From positions 1 to 6,238 of the forward strand of contig JALOLQ010000099.1 in the NCBI GenBank assembly GCA_025455895.1: a stretch of 6,238 nucleotides of DNA, given 5' to 3'. Shown here in pieces: positions 1-6,126 of this stretch. Under the pieces are notes generated by a model. It had not been told where the DNA came from. It worked only from the letters and a program-made list of their open reading frames with translations, and made no database searches. This stretch comes from Solirubrobacteraceae bacterium (GTDB taxonomy: Bacteria; Actinomycetota; Thermoleophilia; Solirubrobacterales; Solirubrobacteraceae). The number at the start of each line of letters is the position of its first letter. The stretch's first letter is position 1. Position numbers and translations under genes: made by a program.

Positions 1-1
1 G

Positions 2-595
2 CTCGGCGCCGACCCGCTCGAGCAGGGCCTGCAGGTGGCCGACGCCGGCGCCGACGACTCGAACGTCGCGCGCGTGGTCTCGAAGGCGATCCAGGGCCGC
101 AAGCTGCTCGCGCTGGACTACTACAAGGCCAACGAGGACGAGTTCTCCGAGCGCATCGTCGAGCCGTACGCGCTCGTGAACGGGCGCGAGGGTTGGTACG
201 TGGCCTCATTCGACCCGGGCCGCAACGACGTGCGCCACTTCCGGCTCGACCGCATCCGCCACGCCGCCGTCCAGCGCAAGGGCTTCACGCGCCGGCCGGA
301 GGTGGACCCCGCCGCCGACGTCGAGGGCTGGCCGCGCACCGGCGAGGTCGCCGCCTCGCAGGTCGCCCGCGTCTGGATCTCGCCCGAGCGTGCCCGCTGG
401 GCGCGCGAGGAGCGCACGGTCGCCGCCGAGCTGGAGGACGGCTCGATCGTCGTCGAGCTGAGCTTCGCCGGCACCGACTGGCTCGTGCGCGAGGTGCTCA
501 AGGAGGCCGGCGACGCCGCCGTCCTCGAGCCCCGCGCGGCGCGCGAGGCCGTGCTCGGCGCCGTGCGGCGCCTGCGGACCGCGGCACGCGCGTAG
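2..595 (+). CDS. WYL-domain transcriptional regulator, C-terminal part (5' end outside window)
   Basis: The reading frame is open from base 2, so the gene starts upstream; about 197 C-terminal residues are visible. WYL proteins are usually 310-330 residues with an N-terminal DNA-binding helix-turn-helix, which would lie off the window. The visible part has a WYL core at about residues 27-80. It includes LDYY, the RIVEPYALV strand, GWYVASFD (the family's name motif, here W-Y-V) and VRHFRLDRI, whose basic residues line the ligand pocket in this fold. A WCX-type C-terminal extension follows at about 105-195. Family knowledge: WYL domains sense ligands, possibly nucleic acid, and several actinobacterial members (PafB/PafC) control DNA-damage genes. 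It resembles PafC, but the tatA/tatC genes that often follow pafBC are absent here, so I give no symbol. An internal GTG at 35 is not the true start because homology-like sequence continues upstream. The next gene begins 11 bases after the stop. Confidence 0.85.
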   Translation, partial: LGADPLEQGLQVADAGADDSNVARVVSKAIQGRKLLALDYYKANEDEFSERIVEPYALVNGREGWYVASFDPGRNDVRHFRLDRIRHAAVQRKGFTRRPEVDPAADVEGWPRTGEVAASQVARVWISPERARWAREERTVAAELEDGSIVVELSFAGTDWLVREVLKEAGDAAVLEPRAAREAVLGAVRRLRTAARA

Positions 596-598
596 GGT
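593..598 (+). promoter_or_regulatory. Candidate -10 hexamer TAGGGT before the split-barrel gene
   Basis: TAGGGT fits TANNNT and lies 8 bases before the ATG at 607, overlapping the stop codon of the WYL gene. No Shine-Dalgarno sequence is visible, so a very short leader or a leaderless transcript is possible. No convincing -35 is seen. It is weaker than the other candidates because the TAG is fixed by the upstream stop codon and the two genes may simply be co-transcribed. Confidence 0.35.
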
Positions 599-606
599 TC
601 GCCGTC

Positions 607-1098
607 ATGGCGTCCAAGCGGGACCTGATCAAGTTCACCCCGGAGGAGTTCGAGGCCTTCCTCGCGCAGGGCCGCACGGTCGTCTGCGCCACCAACGGCA
701 AGGACGGCTGGCCGCACCTGATGCCGCTCTGGTACGTCCTGCGCCCCAGCGGCCCGGACGGCGCGACCGAGCTGTGGGCGTGGACGTTCGCCAAGTCCCA
801 GAAGGTCCGCAACCTCGAACGCGACCCGCGCGCGACGCTCCAGATCGAGGAGGGCGAGGAGTACCAGGAGCTGCGCGGCGTGATGCTCGAGACCGAGGTC
901 GTGCTGCACCGCGACACCGACGACGTGCTCGGCGTCGGCCTGGACGTGTTCGGGAAGTACACGCCCGGGCTCGACGGGGACCTGGCCGACGAGGTCGTCG
1001 CGATGGTGCGCGCGCAGGCCGAGAAGCGCGTCGCGCTCCAGTTCACCGAGCGGCGGCGGACGAGCTGGGACCACCGCAAGCTCGGCGGGACGTACTGA
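607..1098 (+). CDS. Pyridoxamine 5'-phosphate oxidase-fold protein, probable F420- or flavin-dependent oxidoreductase
   Basis: This 163-residue protein is a single split beta-barrel domain of the PNPOx-like superfamily. Its motifs match the small 'PPOX class F420-dependent' (FDOR-B-like) proteins. Residues 24-43 give TVVCAT followed by DGWPHLMPLWY, the first barrel strands. Residues 63-75 give KSQKVRNLERDPR, the cofactor-phosphate-binding region, where Ser64 and Lys66 are typical. Residues 86-95 (YQELRGVMLE) form the next barrel strand. Length is normal for the family. Such proteins bind F420, FMN or sometimes haem in the cytoplasm and reduce varied substrates; the cofactor and substrate cannot be read from this sequence. 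ATG 607 is chosen because the ORF upstream of it overlaps the WYL gene in another frame and because the family begins about 20 residues before TVVCAT. No clear ribosome binding site is present. It may share a transcript with the WYL gene. Confidence 0.85.
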   Translation: MASKRDLIKFTPEEFEAFLAQGRTVVCATNGKDGWPHLMPLWYVLRPSGPDGATELWAWTFAKSQKVRNLERDPRATLQIEEGEEYQELRGVMLETEVVLHRDTDDVLGVGLDVFGKYTPGLDGDLADEVVAMVRAQAEKRVALQFTERRRTSWDHRKLGGTY

Positions 1099-1114
1099 GC
1101 CGCGTGCTCCGGAA

Positions 1115-1143
1115 ACCGGCGCCCCGGGTGGCGCGGCGCCGGT
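1115..1143. repeat. Perfect 9-bp inverted repeat upstream of the beta-helix gene
   Basis: ACCGGCGCC at 1115-1123 is matched exactly by its reverse complement GGCGCCGGT at 1135-1143, with an 11-base spacer. It lies 16 bases after the stop of the split-barrel gene. Its last base is the first T of the candidate -10 hexamer TATCGT. It could be a hairpin ending the upstream transcript (there is no following T-run) or an operator dyad covering the promoter spacer. GC-rich sequence makes short dyads common, but a perfect 9/9 match in a 56-base spacer is notable. Confidence 0.55.
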
Positions 1144-1148
1144 ATCGT
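1143..1148 (+). promoter_or_regulatory. Candidate -10 hexamer TATCGT, leaderless geometry
   Basis: TATCGT fits TANNNT and ends 6 bases before the ATG at 1155, so the usual start of transcription would fall on or beside the A of the start codon. There is no Shine-Dalgarno sequence between it and the ATG. Its 5' base is shared with the right arm of the inverted repeat at 1115-1143. No recognisable -35 hexamer is seen in the GC-rich upstream sequence. Confidence 0.5.
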
Positions 1149-1154
1149 GCGCCC

Positions 1155-2711
1155 ATGCCGCGTGCACGGATCGCCGCCGTCGTCGCCGCGCTGATGCTGG
1201 CCGCGCCGGCCGCCGCGCCGGCGAAGAGCCTCTACGTCAGTGGGACGGGGACGCCGGCCGAGGACTGCCTGACGCTCGCCGGCGCCTGCTCGCTCGGCAA
1301 GGCCGTCGGGCTCGCCACGAACGGCGACACGGTGTTCGTCGACGGCGCGAAGGGCGACGTCGTGACCGGTGCGGTCACGATCAACACCTCGATCGCCCTG
1401 CGCTCGCTCGACCCGGCGGTGAGCCCGAAGCCGGTGGTCACCGGCGCGGTCCAGGGCCCGCTGCTCCGGCTCTCCCCGACGGCCGTGGACGCGAGCGTCA
1501 GCGGCCTCGACGTGCGCAACAGCGGCGAGCCCGGCGAGGGCCCGGGGAACGCCCTGGCCGTCCAGGCGACGGGGGCCGTGATCCAGGACAGCGTCCTGGC
1601 CGCCGACGCGACCGCGCTCGTGAGCCCGAGCGCCACCGTGACCGTCCGGCGCGTCATCGCCCGCGGCGCCACCGGCGCGGAGATCGCCGGCCCGGCCGGC
1701 GCGCCCGCGACGGTCGCCAACAGCCTGCTCGTCGGCACCGCCTCCGACGGGGCCGGCCTCGAGGTGGCCGCAGACGCGGCCGCCGTCACGGCGGTCAACG
1801 TCACGGCGATCGCCGGCGGCGCCCAGGCCGCGGGCGTCCGCGCGTTCGCCCCGGCCACGAAGGCCGCGCCCACGCTGGTCCTGCGCAACAGCATCGCCCG
1901 CGGCGGCCAGGCCGACGTGGCGACGACGGACCCGGCCTGCGCCGGCTGCGACCCCGGGGAGATCGGCGTCGACCACAGCGCCTACGTCTCGAGCGACGGC
2001 ACCGGCATCACCGCCGGCAGCGGGAACACCACCGCCGACCCGCTGTTCGTCGACGCGGCCGCCGGCGACTACCGCCTCCAGGCCGGCTCGCCGCTGCGCG
2101 ACGTCGGCGTCGAGGACCCGCTCAGCGCCCCGGTCGACCTCGTCGGCTCACCGCGCAAGGACGGCCCGGGCGTCGATCTCGGCGCCTTCGAGTACCTGAT
2201 CCCGCTGCCGCCGAAGAACCCGCTGCCGCCCGCCGTGGTCTCCGGCCCGCCGGCGGACACCACCGCGCCGACCCTCGGCGTCGTGCGGCTGAGCAACCAG
2301 CGCTTCCGCGCCGGTGCCGAGCCCACGGCGCTCAGCGCCGCCACCCGCAAGCGCAAGCCGCGCCGCGTGCCGGTCGGCACGACGATCACCGTCGGCGTCA
2401 CCGAGCGCTCGACCCTGAACTACGAGATCGACCGGATCGTCACCGGCCGGCGCACGAAGCTCGGCTGCGAGAAGGCCACGGCCAGGCAGCTCAAGCGCAC
2501 GCCGGGCAAGCGGCGCTGCAAGCTCGCGCTGCCGATCCAGCCGGGGTTCGACCGCGCCGCGCTGAAGCCCGGAGCCGTCGTCCTGCGCTTCAGCGGCCGG
2601 ATGGGCACCTTCAAGCTGAAGCCCGGGCCGTACCGGCTCGAGGTGATCGCCACGGACCCGTCGGGCAACCGCTCGGCGCCGCGGCGCGCCTCGTTCACGA
2701 TCACGGGCTGA
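1155..2711 (+). CDS. Secreted right-handed beta-helix protein with choice-of-anchor Q-like region and C-terminal Ig-like module
   Basis: This is a 518-residue exported protein. Residues 1-23 form a Sec signal peptide (basic MPRAR, hydrophobic AAVVAALMLAA, cleavage probably after APA at about 23). Residues 24-290 contain the 'C...C-S-L-G-K-A...GDTVFV' opening (Cys38, Cys45) and then repeating short strands such as VSGLDVRNS and VTVRRVIARGA, typical of parallel beta-helix domains. Residues 295-347 (DPLFVD, GDYRL, GSPLRDVG, DLGAFEY) match the end-cap seen in choice-of-anchor Q proteins. A Pro-rich linker (about 350-371) leads to a basic Ig-like module ending in FSGR, GPYRLEV and TDPSGNRS. Six cysteines fall into close pairs: 38/45, 262/265 and 438/455. 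ATG 1155 is chosen over the longer upstream frame because it gives the signal peptide directly. Beta-helix proteins often bind or cleave polysaccharides, but I see no catalytic residues to support an enzyme. No LPXTG or C-terminal membrane anchor is present. Confidence 0.85.
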   Translation: MPRARIAAVVAALMLAAPAAAPAKSLYVSGTGTPAEDCLTLAGACSLGKAVGLATNGDTVFVDGAKGDVVTGAVTINTSIALRSLDPAVSPKPVVTGAVQGPLLRLSPTAVDASVSGLDVRNSGEPGEGPGNALAVQATGAVIQDSVLAADATALVSPSATVTVRRVIARGATGAEIAGPAGAPATVANSLLVGTASDGAGLEVAADAAAVTAVNVTAIAGGAQAAGVRAFAPATKAAPTLVLRNSIARGGQADVATTDPACAGCDPGEIGVDHSAYVSSDGTGITAGSGNTTADPLFVDAAAGDYRLQAGSPLRDVGVEDPLSAPVDLVGSPRKDGPGVDLGAFEYLIPLPPKNPLPPAVVSGPPADTTAPTLGVVRLSNQRFRAGAEPTALSAATRKRKPRRVPVGTTITVGVTERSTLNYEIDRIVTGRRTKLGCEKATARQLKRTPGKRRCKLALPIQPGFDRAALKPGAVVLRFSGRMGTFKLKPGPYRLEVIATDPSGNRSAPRRASFTITG

Positions 2712-2733
2712 GCGCCGCGGGCGCCGCGGGCGC
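2712..2733. repeat. Tandem 9-bp repeat forming two overlapping GC palindromes
   Basis: GCGCCGCGG occurs twice head to tail (2712-2720 and 2721-2729) and is followed by GCGC. Each copy with the next four bases makes the interrupted palindrome GCGCC-GCG-GGCGC (2712-2724 and 2721-2733). The block fills the spacer between the beta-helix stop codon and the rmlA -10 hexamer. It could form a small terminator-like hairpin for the upstream gene or be a protein-binding site at the rmlA promoter. Confidence 0.5.
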
Positions 2734-2735
2734 AC

Positions 2736-2741
2736 TAGCCT
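2736..2741 (+). promoter_or_regulatory. Candidate -10 hexamer TAGCCT for the rmlADB operon
   Basis: TAGCCT fits TANNNT and ends 8 bases before the rmlA ATG at 2750, giving a leader of only about 0-2 bases by normal start-site spacing. A GAGG at 2742-2745 sits just 4 bases from the ATG, which is too close for a good Shine-Dalgarno. No clear -35 is seen; that zone is the tandem palindrome block at 2712-2733. Confidence 0.5.
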
Positions 2742-2749
2742 GAGGCGCA

Positions 2750-3823
2750 ATGGACCGCCTCAAGGGCCTGATCCTCTCCGGCGGCAAGGGCACGCGCCTG
2801 CGCCCGATCACCTTCACGAGCGCCAAGCAGCTCGTGCCGGTCGCCAACCGCCCGGTGCTGTTCTACGGCATCGAGGCGATGGCCCGCGCGGGGATCGAGG
2901 AGATCGGGATCATCATCGCGCCGGAGACCGGCGAGGAGATCCGCGAGGCCGCCGGCGACGGCTCGCAGTTCGGCGTGCGGATCACCTACATCGTCCAGGA
3001 CGAGCCGGCCGGGCTGGCGCACGCCGTGCTCACCGCCGAGCCGTTCCTGGGCACCGACCCGTTCGTCATGTACCTCGGCGACAACCTGCTCCAGGGCGGG
3101 ATCGCCGATCTCGTCGAGGCGTTCCGGGCCGGCGAGCCGGACGCGCTGATCCTGCTCACGCCGGTGCCCGACCCCGAGCACTACGGCGTCGCCGAGCTCG
3201 AGGACGGGCGCGTCGTGCGCCTGCAGGAGAAGCCGCCCGAGCCGAAGACCGACCTCGCGCTCGTCGGGGTCTACATGTTCACCGCGCAGATCCACGACGC
3301 GGCCCGCGCGATCGAGCCCTCGGCCCGCGGCGAGCTGGAGATCACCGACGCGATCCAGTGGCTCGTCGACCAGGGCCGCCGGGTCGAGCCGCACGTCGTG
3401 CAGGGCTGGTGGAAGGACACCGGCCGGCTCGAGGACATGCTCGAGGCCAACCGGCTCGTGCTCGACACGATCGAGCGCCGCGTGGACGGCGAGCTGATCG
3501 ACGCGACGGTCGACGGCCGCGTCGTCGTCGAGGCGGGCGCGGTGCTGGAGCGCGCGACGGTGCGCGGCCCGGCGATCATCGGCGCCGGCGCGCGGATCAC
3601 CGACGCGTACATCGGCCCCTACTCGGCGATCGGCCCGGACTGCGTCGTCGAGCGCGCCGAGGTCGAGCACGCGATCCTGCTCGAGAAGAGCTCGGTCCGC
3701 GACCTCGACGCCCGGATGGAGTCCTCGCTGCTCGGCCGCGAGGTGCGGATCGGCCGCTCGCTCGGCCAGCCGCGGGCCTACCGGTTCCTCGTCGGGGACC
3801 GCTCGGAGATCGGGATCGCCTGA
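2750..3823 (+). CDS. rmlA: Glucose-1-phosphate thymidylyltransferase, long form
   Basis: This 357-residue cytoplasmic enzyme joins dTTP and glucose-1-phosphate to give dTDP-glucose and pyrophosphate, the first step toward dTDP-deoxysugars. The N-terminal nucleotidyltransferase domain (about 4-240) has the signature GGKGTRLRP (11-19), YLGDN with metal-binding Asp111, EKP (160-162), ELEITDA (195-201) and WWKDTG (220-225, second metal-binding Asp223). Residues about 250-345 form a left-handed beta-helix with imperfect hexapeptide repeats such as IIGAGARI and IGPYSAIGP. This extra domain marks the 'long' RmlA subfamily (StrD-like, about 355 residues) as opposed to the usual short RmlA of about 290. 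Long-form proteins occur in actinobacterial deoxysugar clusters as well as in primary envelope synthesis. It is the first gene of the operon and its TGA shares one base with the rmlD ATG. A related sugar-1-phosphate nucleotidyltransferase with other specificity is possible, but rmlB and rmlD alongside support the dTDP-glucose role. Confidence 0.93.
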   Translation: MDRLKGLILSGGKGTRLRPITFTSAKQLVPVANRPVLFYGIEAMARAGIEEIGIIIAPETGEEIREAAGDGSQFGVRITYIVQDEPAGLAHAVLTAEPFLGTDPFVMYLGDNLLQGGIADLVEAFRAGEPDALILLTPVPDPEHYGVAELEDGRVVRLQEKPPEPKTDLALVGVYMFTAQIHDAARAIEPSARGELEITDAIQWLVDQGRRVEPHVVQGWWKDTGRLEDMLEANRLVLDTIERRVDGELIDATVDGRVVVEAGAVLERATVRGPAIIGAGARITDAYIGPYSAIGPDCVVERAEVEHAILLEKSSVRDLDARMESSLLGREVRIGRSLGQPRAYRFLVGDRSEIGIA

Positions 3824-4695
3824 TGCGCGTGCTCGTCACCGGTGCCTACGGCATGCTCGGGCGCGAGGTCGTCGCGGCCTCCCGGGACGCCGGGCACGAC
3901 ACCGAGGCGCGTGACCTCGACACGCTCGACATCTCCGATCGCGCCGCGCTCGACGAGGCGCTCGCCGATCTCGATCCGGACGTCGTCGTCAACTGCGCCG
4001 GCTGGACCGACGTGGACGGCGCCGAGGAGCACGAGGCGCAGGCGCTGCACGTGAACGGGACGGCTCCGGGCGTGCTCGCGGCCGCGACCGCCGCCGCGGG
4101 CGTGCGCGTCGTGCACGTCTCGACCGACTACGTCTTCCCCGGCGACGCGAGCGAGCCCTACGTCGAGTCGAGCCCGACCGGCCCGCGCTCGGCCTACGGG
4201 CGCACGAAGCTCGCCGGCGAGCACGCGGTCGCCGCGGCGAACCCGGACCACGTCATCGCGCGTACGGCCTGGCTCTTCGGCCTGCACGGGAAGAACTTCG
4301 TCGACACGATGCTGGCGCTCGGCGCCGAGCGCGAGACGCTCCGGGTGGTCGACGACCAGACCGGCTGCCCGACGTGGGCCGGCCACCTCGCGCCGGCGCT
4401 GATCACGCTCGCCGAGCGTGAGGCGACGGGCCTCTTCCACACCGCCGGCGGCGGCTCGTGCACGTGGTTCGAGCTCGCCCGCGAGGCGCTCGCCGCGACC
4501 GGCTCTCCGTGCCGCGTCGAGCCGACGACGACCGACGAGTTCCCGCGCCCCGCGCCGCGCCCGGCGTACAGCGTGCTCGCCACCGAGCGCGCGGCCGACG
4601 GCGTCGTGCTGCCGCCGTGGCGCGAGGGCCTCGCCGGCTACCTCGCCGAGCGCGCGAGCTTCGATTCCAGGACGACCGCGGGAGGTCCGCGATGA
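3823..4695 (+). CDS. rmlD: dTDP-4-dehydrorhamnose reductase
   Basis: This 290-residue protein is of normal length for RmlD. It reduces the 4-keto group of dTDP-4-dehydro-L-rhamnose with NAD(P)H to give dTDP-L-rhamnose. It is a short-chain dehydrogenase-type Rossmann protein: the dinucleotide-binding glycines are Gly7, Gly10 and Gly13 (GAYGMLG). NCAGWTDVDGAE (57-68) matches the family's N-A-x-T-x-V-D-x-A-E motif. STDYVFPG (100-107) carries catalytic Thr101, and YGRTK supplies Tyr125 and Lys129. RTAWLFG and the DDQTGCPTWAGHLA segment shape the sugar pocket as in RmlD. The start ATG at 3823 overlaps the rmlA stop by one base (TGATG). There is no good ribosome binding site in front, so translation is probably coupled to rmlA. 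Sugar reductases of similar sequence can make other 6-deoxy sugars, so the product depends on which epimerase serves the pathway. Confidence 0.92.
   Translation: MRVLVTGAYGMLGREVVAASRDAGHDTEARDLDTLDISDRAALDEALADLDPDVVVNCAGWTDVDGAEEHEAQALHVNGTAPGVLAAATAAAGVRVVHVSTDYVFPGDASEPYVESSPTGPRSAYGRTKLAGEHAVAAANPDHVIARTAWLFGLHGKNFVDTMLALGAERETLRVVDDQTGCPTWAGHLAPALITLAEREATGLFHTAGGGSCTWFELAREALAATGSPCRVEPTTTDEFPRPAPRPAYSVLATERAADGVVLPPWREGLAGYLAERASFDSRTTAGGPR
4680..4686 (+). promoter_or_regulatory. Strong Shine-Dalgarno for rmlB
   Basis: GGGAGGT lies inside the end of rmlD, five bases before the ATG at 4692. It fixes the rmlB start and is the only strong ribosome binding site seen in the window, in contrast to the genes that follow a promoter-like hexamer directly. 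Confidence 0.8.
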
Positions 4696-5678
4696 GGCTG
4701 CTGGTCTGCGGCGGGGCCGGGTTCATCGGCTCGAACTTCGTGCGTCAGCGCGTGAGCGGGCACGGCGACGAGGTCGTCGTGCTGGACAAGCTCACCTATG
4801 CGGGGCGCCGGGAGAACCTCCGGGACGTCGAGCACGAGTTCGTCCACGGGGCGATCGAGGACGCGGGCGCGGTGGCGCGCGCGATCGAGGGCGCCGACGC
4901 GGTCGTGAACTTCGCGGCCGAGACGCACGTGGACCGCTCGATCGCCGAGCCGGACGCGTTCGTCATGACCCACGCGATGGGGACCTTCGTGCTGCTCGAG
5001 GCCGCCCGTGAGCGCGGGCTGCGCTACGTGCAGGTCTCGACCGACGAGGTCTACGGCTCGATCGAGGAGGGCTCGTTCACCGAGGACAGCCCGCTGCGCC
5101 CGTCCTCGCCGTACAGCGCGACGAAGACCGGCGGCGACCTGCTCGTCCAGTCGTACACGCACACGTACGGGATGGAGACGGTGATCTGCCGCGGCTCGAA
5201 CAACTACGGGCCCAACCAGTACCCCGAGAAGCTGATCCCGCTGATGATCCTCAACGCGCTGCACGGCGATCGCCTCCCGGTCTACGGCGACGGGCAGCAG
5301 GTGCGCAACTGGATCCACGTGAGCGACTTCGCCGCCGGGATCGGCCACGTCCTCGCCCACGGGAAGGCCGGCGAGGTCTACAACGTCGGCGGCCCGGACG
5401 AGGCGCCGAACCTCGAGGTCGTCGAGCGGATCATCGAGCTGACCGGGGCCGACCCGGGGCTCATCGAGTACGTCGAGGACCGCCCCGGGCACGACCGCCG
5501 CTACTCGCTGGCCTCCGAGAAGGTGCGGGCGCTCGGCTGGGAGGCGCAGGTGCGCTTCGCCGAGGGCCTCGAGCAGACGGTCGCCTGGTACCGCGAGAAC
5601 GCCTGGTGGTGGGAGCCGATCCGCTCGGGCGCCTACCGCGAGTACTACGAGCGCCAGTACGGGCGCGCGCTGGGCTGA
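4692..5678 (+). CDS. rmlB: dTDP-glucose 4,6-dehydratase
   Basis: This 328-residue extended short-chain dehydrogenase converts dTDP-glucose to dTDP-4-keto-6-deoxyglucose using tightly bound NAD+. The NAD-binding motif GGAGFIG covers residues 7-13, with Asp32 (VVLDKLTYAG) to hold the cofactor ribose. NFAAETHVDRSI (73-84) is the RmlB hallmark. STDEVYG (116-122) contains the Thr117-Asp118-Glu119 set that performs the dehydration, and YSATK provides Tyr141 and Lys145. SNNYGPNQYPEKLIPL and the NWIHVSDF region match the dTDP- and sugar-binding parts. The start overlaps the rmlD stop by four bases (ATGA) with a strong Shine-Dalgarno ahead, so the two are translationally coupled. One small oddity: residues 93-98 read THAMGT where the family usually has TN.xGT. 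It is the last gene of the operon and meets a lipoprotein gene on the other strand seven bases later. Confidence 0.95.
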   Translation: MRLLVCGGAGFIGSNFVRQRVSGHGDEVVVLDKLTYAGRRENLRDVEHEFVHGAIEDAGAVARAIEGADAVVNFAAETHVDRSIAEPDAFVMTHAMGTFVLLEAARERGLRYVQVSTDEVYGSIEEGSFTEDSPLRPSSPYSATKTGGDLLVQSYTHTYGMETVICRGSNNYGPNQYPEKLIPLMILNALHGDRLPVYGDGQQVRNWIHVSDFAAGIGHVLAHGKAGEVYNVGGPDEAPNLEVVERIIELTGADPGLIEYVEDRPGHDRRYSLASEKVRALGWEAQVRFAEGLEQTVAWYRENAWWWEPIRSGAYREYYERQYGRALG

Positions 5679-5698
5679 CCGGGCCTCAGGCGCCGGTC
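5677..5698. terminator. Candidate bidirectional terminator hairpin between convergent genes
   Basis: GACCGG (5677-5682) pairs with CCGGTC (5693-5698), and the inner GCC (5683-5685) pairs with GGC (5689-5691) around the loop TCA, with one bulged G at 5692. The stem covers the end of the rmlB stop codon, and the loop is the lipoprotein stop codon on the minus strand. Neither side has a clear T-run, as is common in high-GC actinobacteria, so termination activity is inferred from position and stem strength. Confidence 0.55.
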
Positions 5699-6117
5699 GT
5701 GGTGATCTTCCAGCGCCCGCCCTGCTTCTCGAAGGTGAAGGTGTCGGTCGAGACCGTCTCGTCGCCGGTCTCGGCGGCGACCGTGGCGGTCGCGAGGTTC
5801 CCGGTGATCTCGACCTTCGTGACCACGAGGTCGACCGGGTCGGAGTCCTTGATCGCGTCGTCGACGGCGCTCGAGCAGCCCTCCTTGCCGTTGTTCGCGG
5901 CGATCGACCGCTGCAGCGACGGGCTCAGCAGGCTCGAGCAGATCTTGGCGCCGTTCTTCTCGCGCGTGGCCTCCTGAAGGTCCTCGACCGTCTGGGCGAC
6001 CTCCTGCTGGGCACCCTGGAAGTCCTCGGTCGAGTCCTGGTCCTGGGCGCCGCCTCCGGCGCACCCGGCGAGCAGCAGGGCGGCGATCACGAGGAGCGGG
6101 GCGAGGGCGCAGCGCAT
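5686..6117 (-). CDS. Small lipoprotein, NTF2-like fold suspected
   Basis: The 143-residue product starts with a lipoprotein signal: MRCALAPLLVIAALLLAGC, with lipobox Leu16-Ala17-Gly18 and lipidated Cys19. It should be anchored on the outer face of the cytoplasmic membrane. A short Gly/Gln/Asp-rich linker (20-35) follows. Then comes a helix-rich stretch (36-75), two cysteines at 60 and 81 that may pair, and a strand-rich C-terminus (VDLVVTKVEITGNLATATV, then the FTFEKQGGRWKI ending). This helix-then-sheet order with a terminal 'G-G-R-W-K-I' strand is what small NTF2-like or DUF4878-type lipoproteins show, but the fold is my inference and the function is unknown. The ATG at 6117 is preferred to the in-frame ATG at 6225 because it places the signal peptide at the N-terminus. 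The gene runs head-on into rmlB. Confidence 0.8.
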   Translation of the reverse strand: MRCALAPLLVIAALLLAGCAGGGAQDQDSTEDFQGAQQEVAQTVEDLQEATREKNGAKICSSLLSPSLQRSIAANNGKEGCSSAVDDAIKDSDPVDLVVTKVEITGNLATATVAAETGDETVSTDTFTFEKQGGRWKITTTGA

Positions 6118-6126
6118 GGGGCGCGC

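Noticed and set aside
193..606. The frame of the split-barrel protein stays open far upstream, allowing a 301-residue version.
   Set aside because: The upstream part overlaps the WYL gene in another frame and translates to Arg/Pro/Ala-rich sequence typical of an off-frame reading; the fold begins normally from ATG 607.
774..1154. The beta-helix frame stays open upstream, allowing a 645-residue protein.
   Set aside because: The extra part overlaps the split-barrel gene off-frame, is Arg-rich, and would bury the signal peptide that starts at 1155.
498..1976. Long minus-strand open frame.
   Set aside because: It is antisense to two well-supported genes, is rich in Arg, Gly and Ala with no motif, and is explained by the lack of A/T-rich stop codons in high-GC DNA.
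2735..3670. Minus-strand open frame of 311 codons opposite rmlA.
   Set aside because: It mirrors the rmlA codon pattern and is low in complexity (Asp, Arg, Leu, Val, Ala); no independent evidence for expression.
5606..5977. Plus-strand open frame of 123 codons crossing the end of rmlB and the lipoprotein gene.
   Set aside because: It overlaps two supported genes on both strands, crosses the candidate terminator hairpin and shows no family motif.
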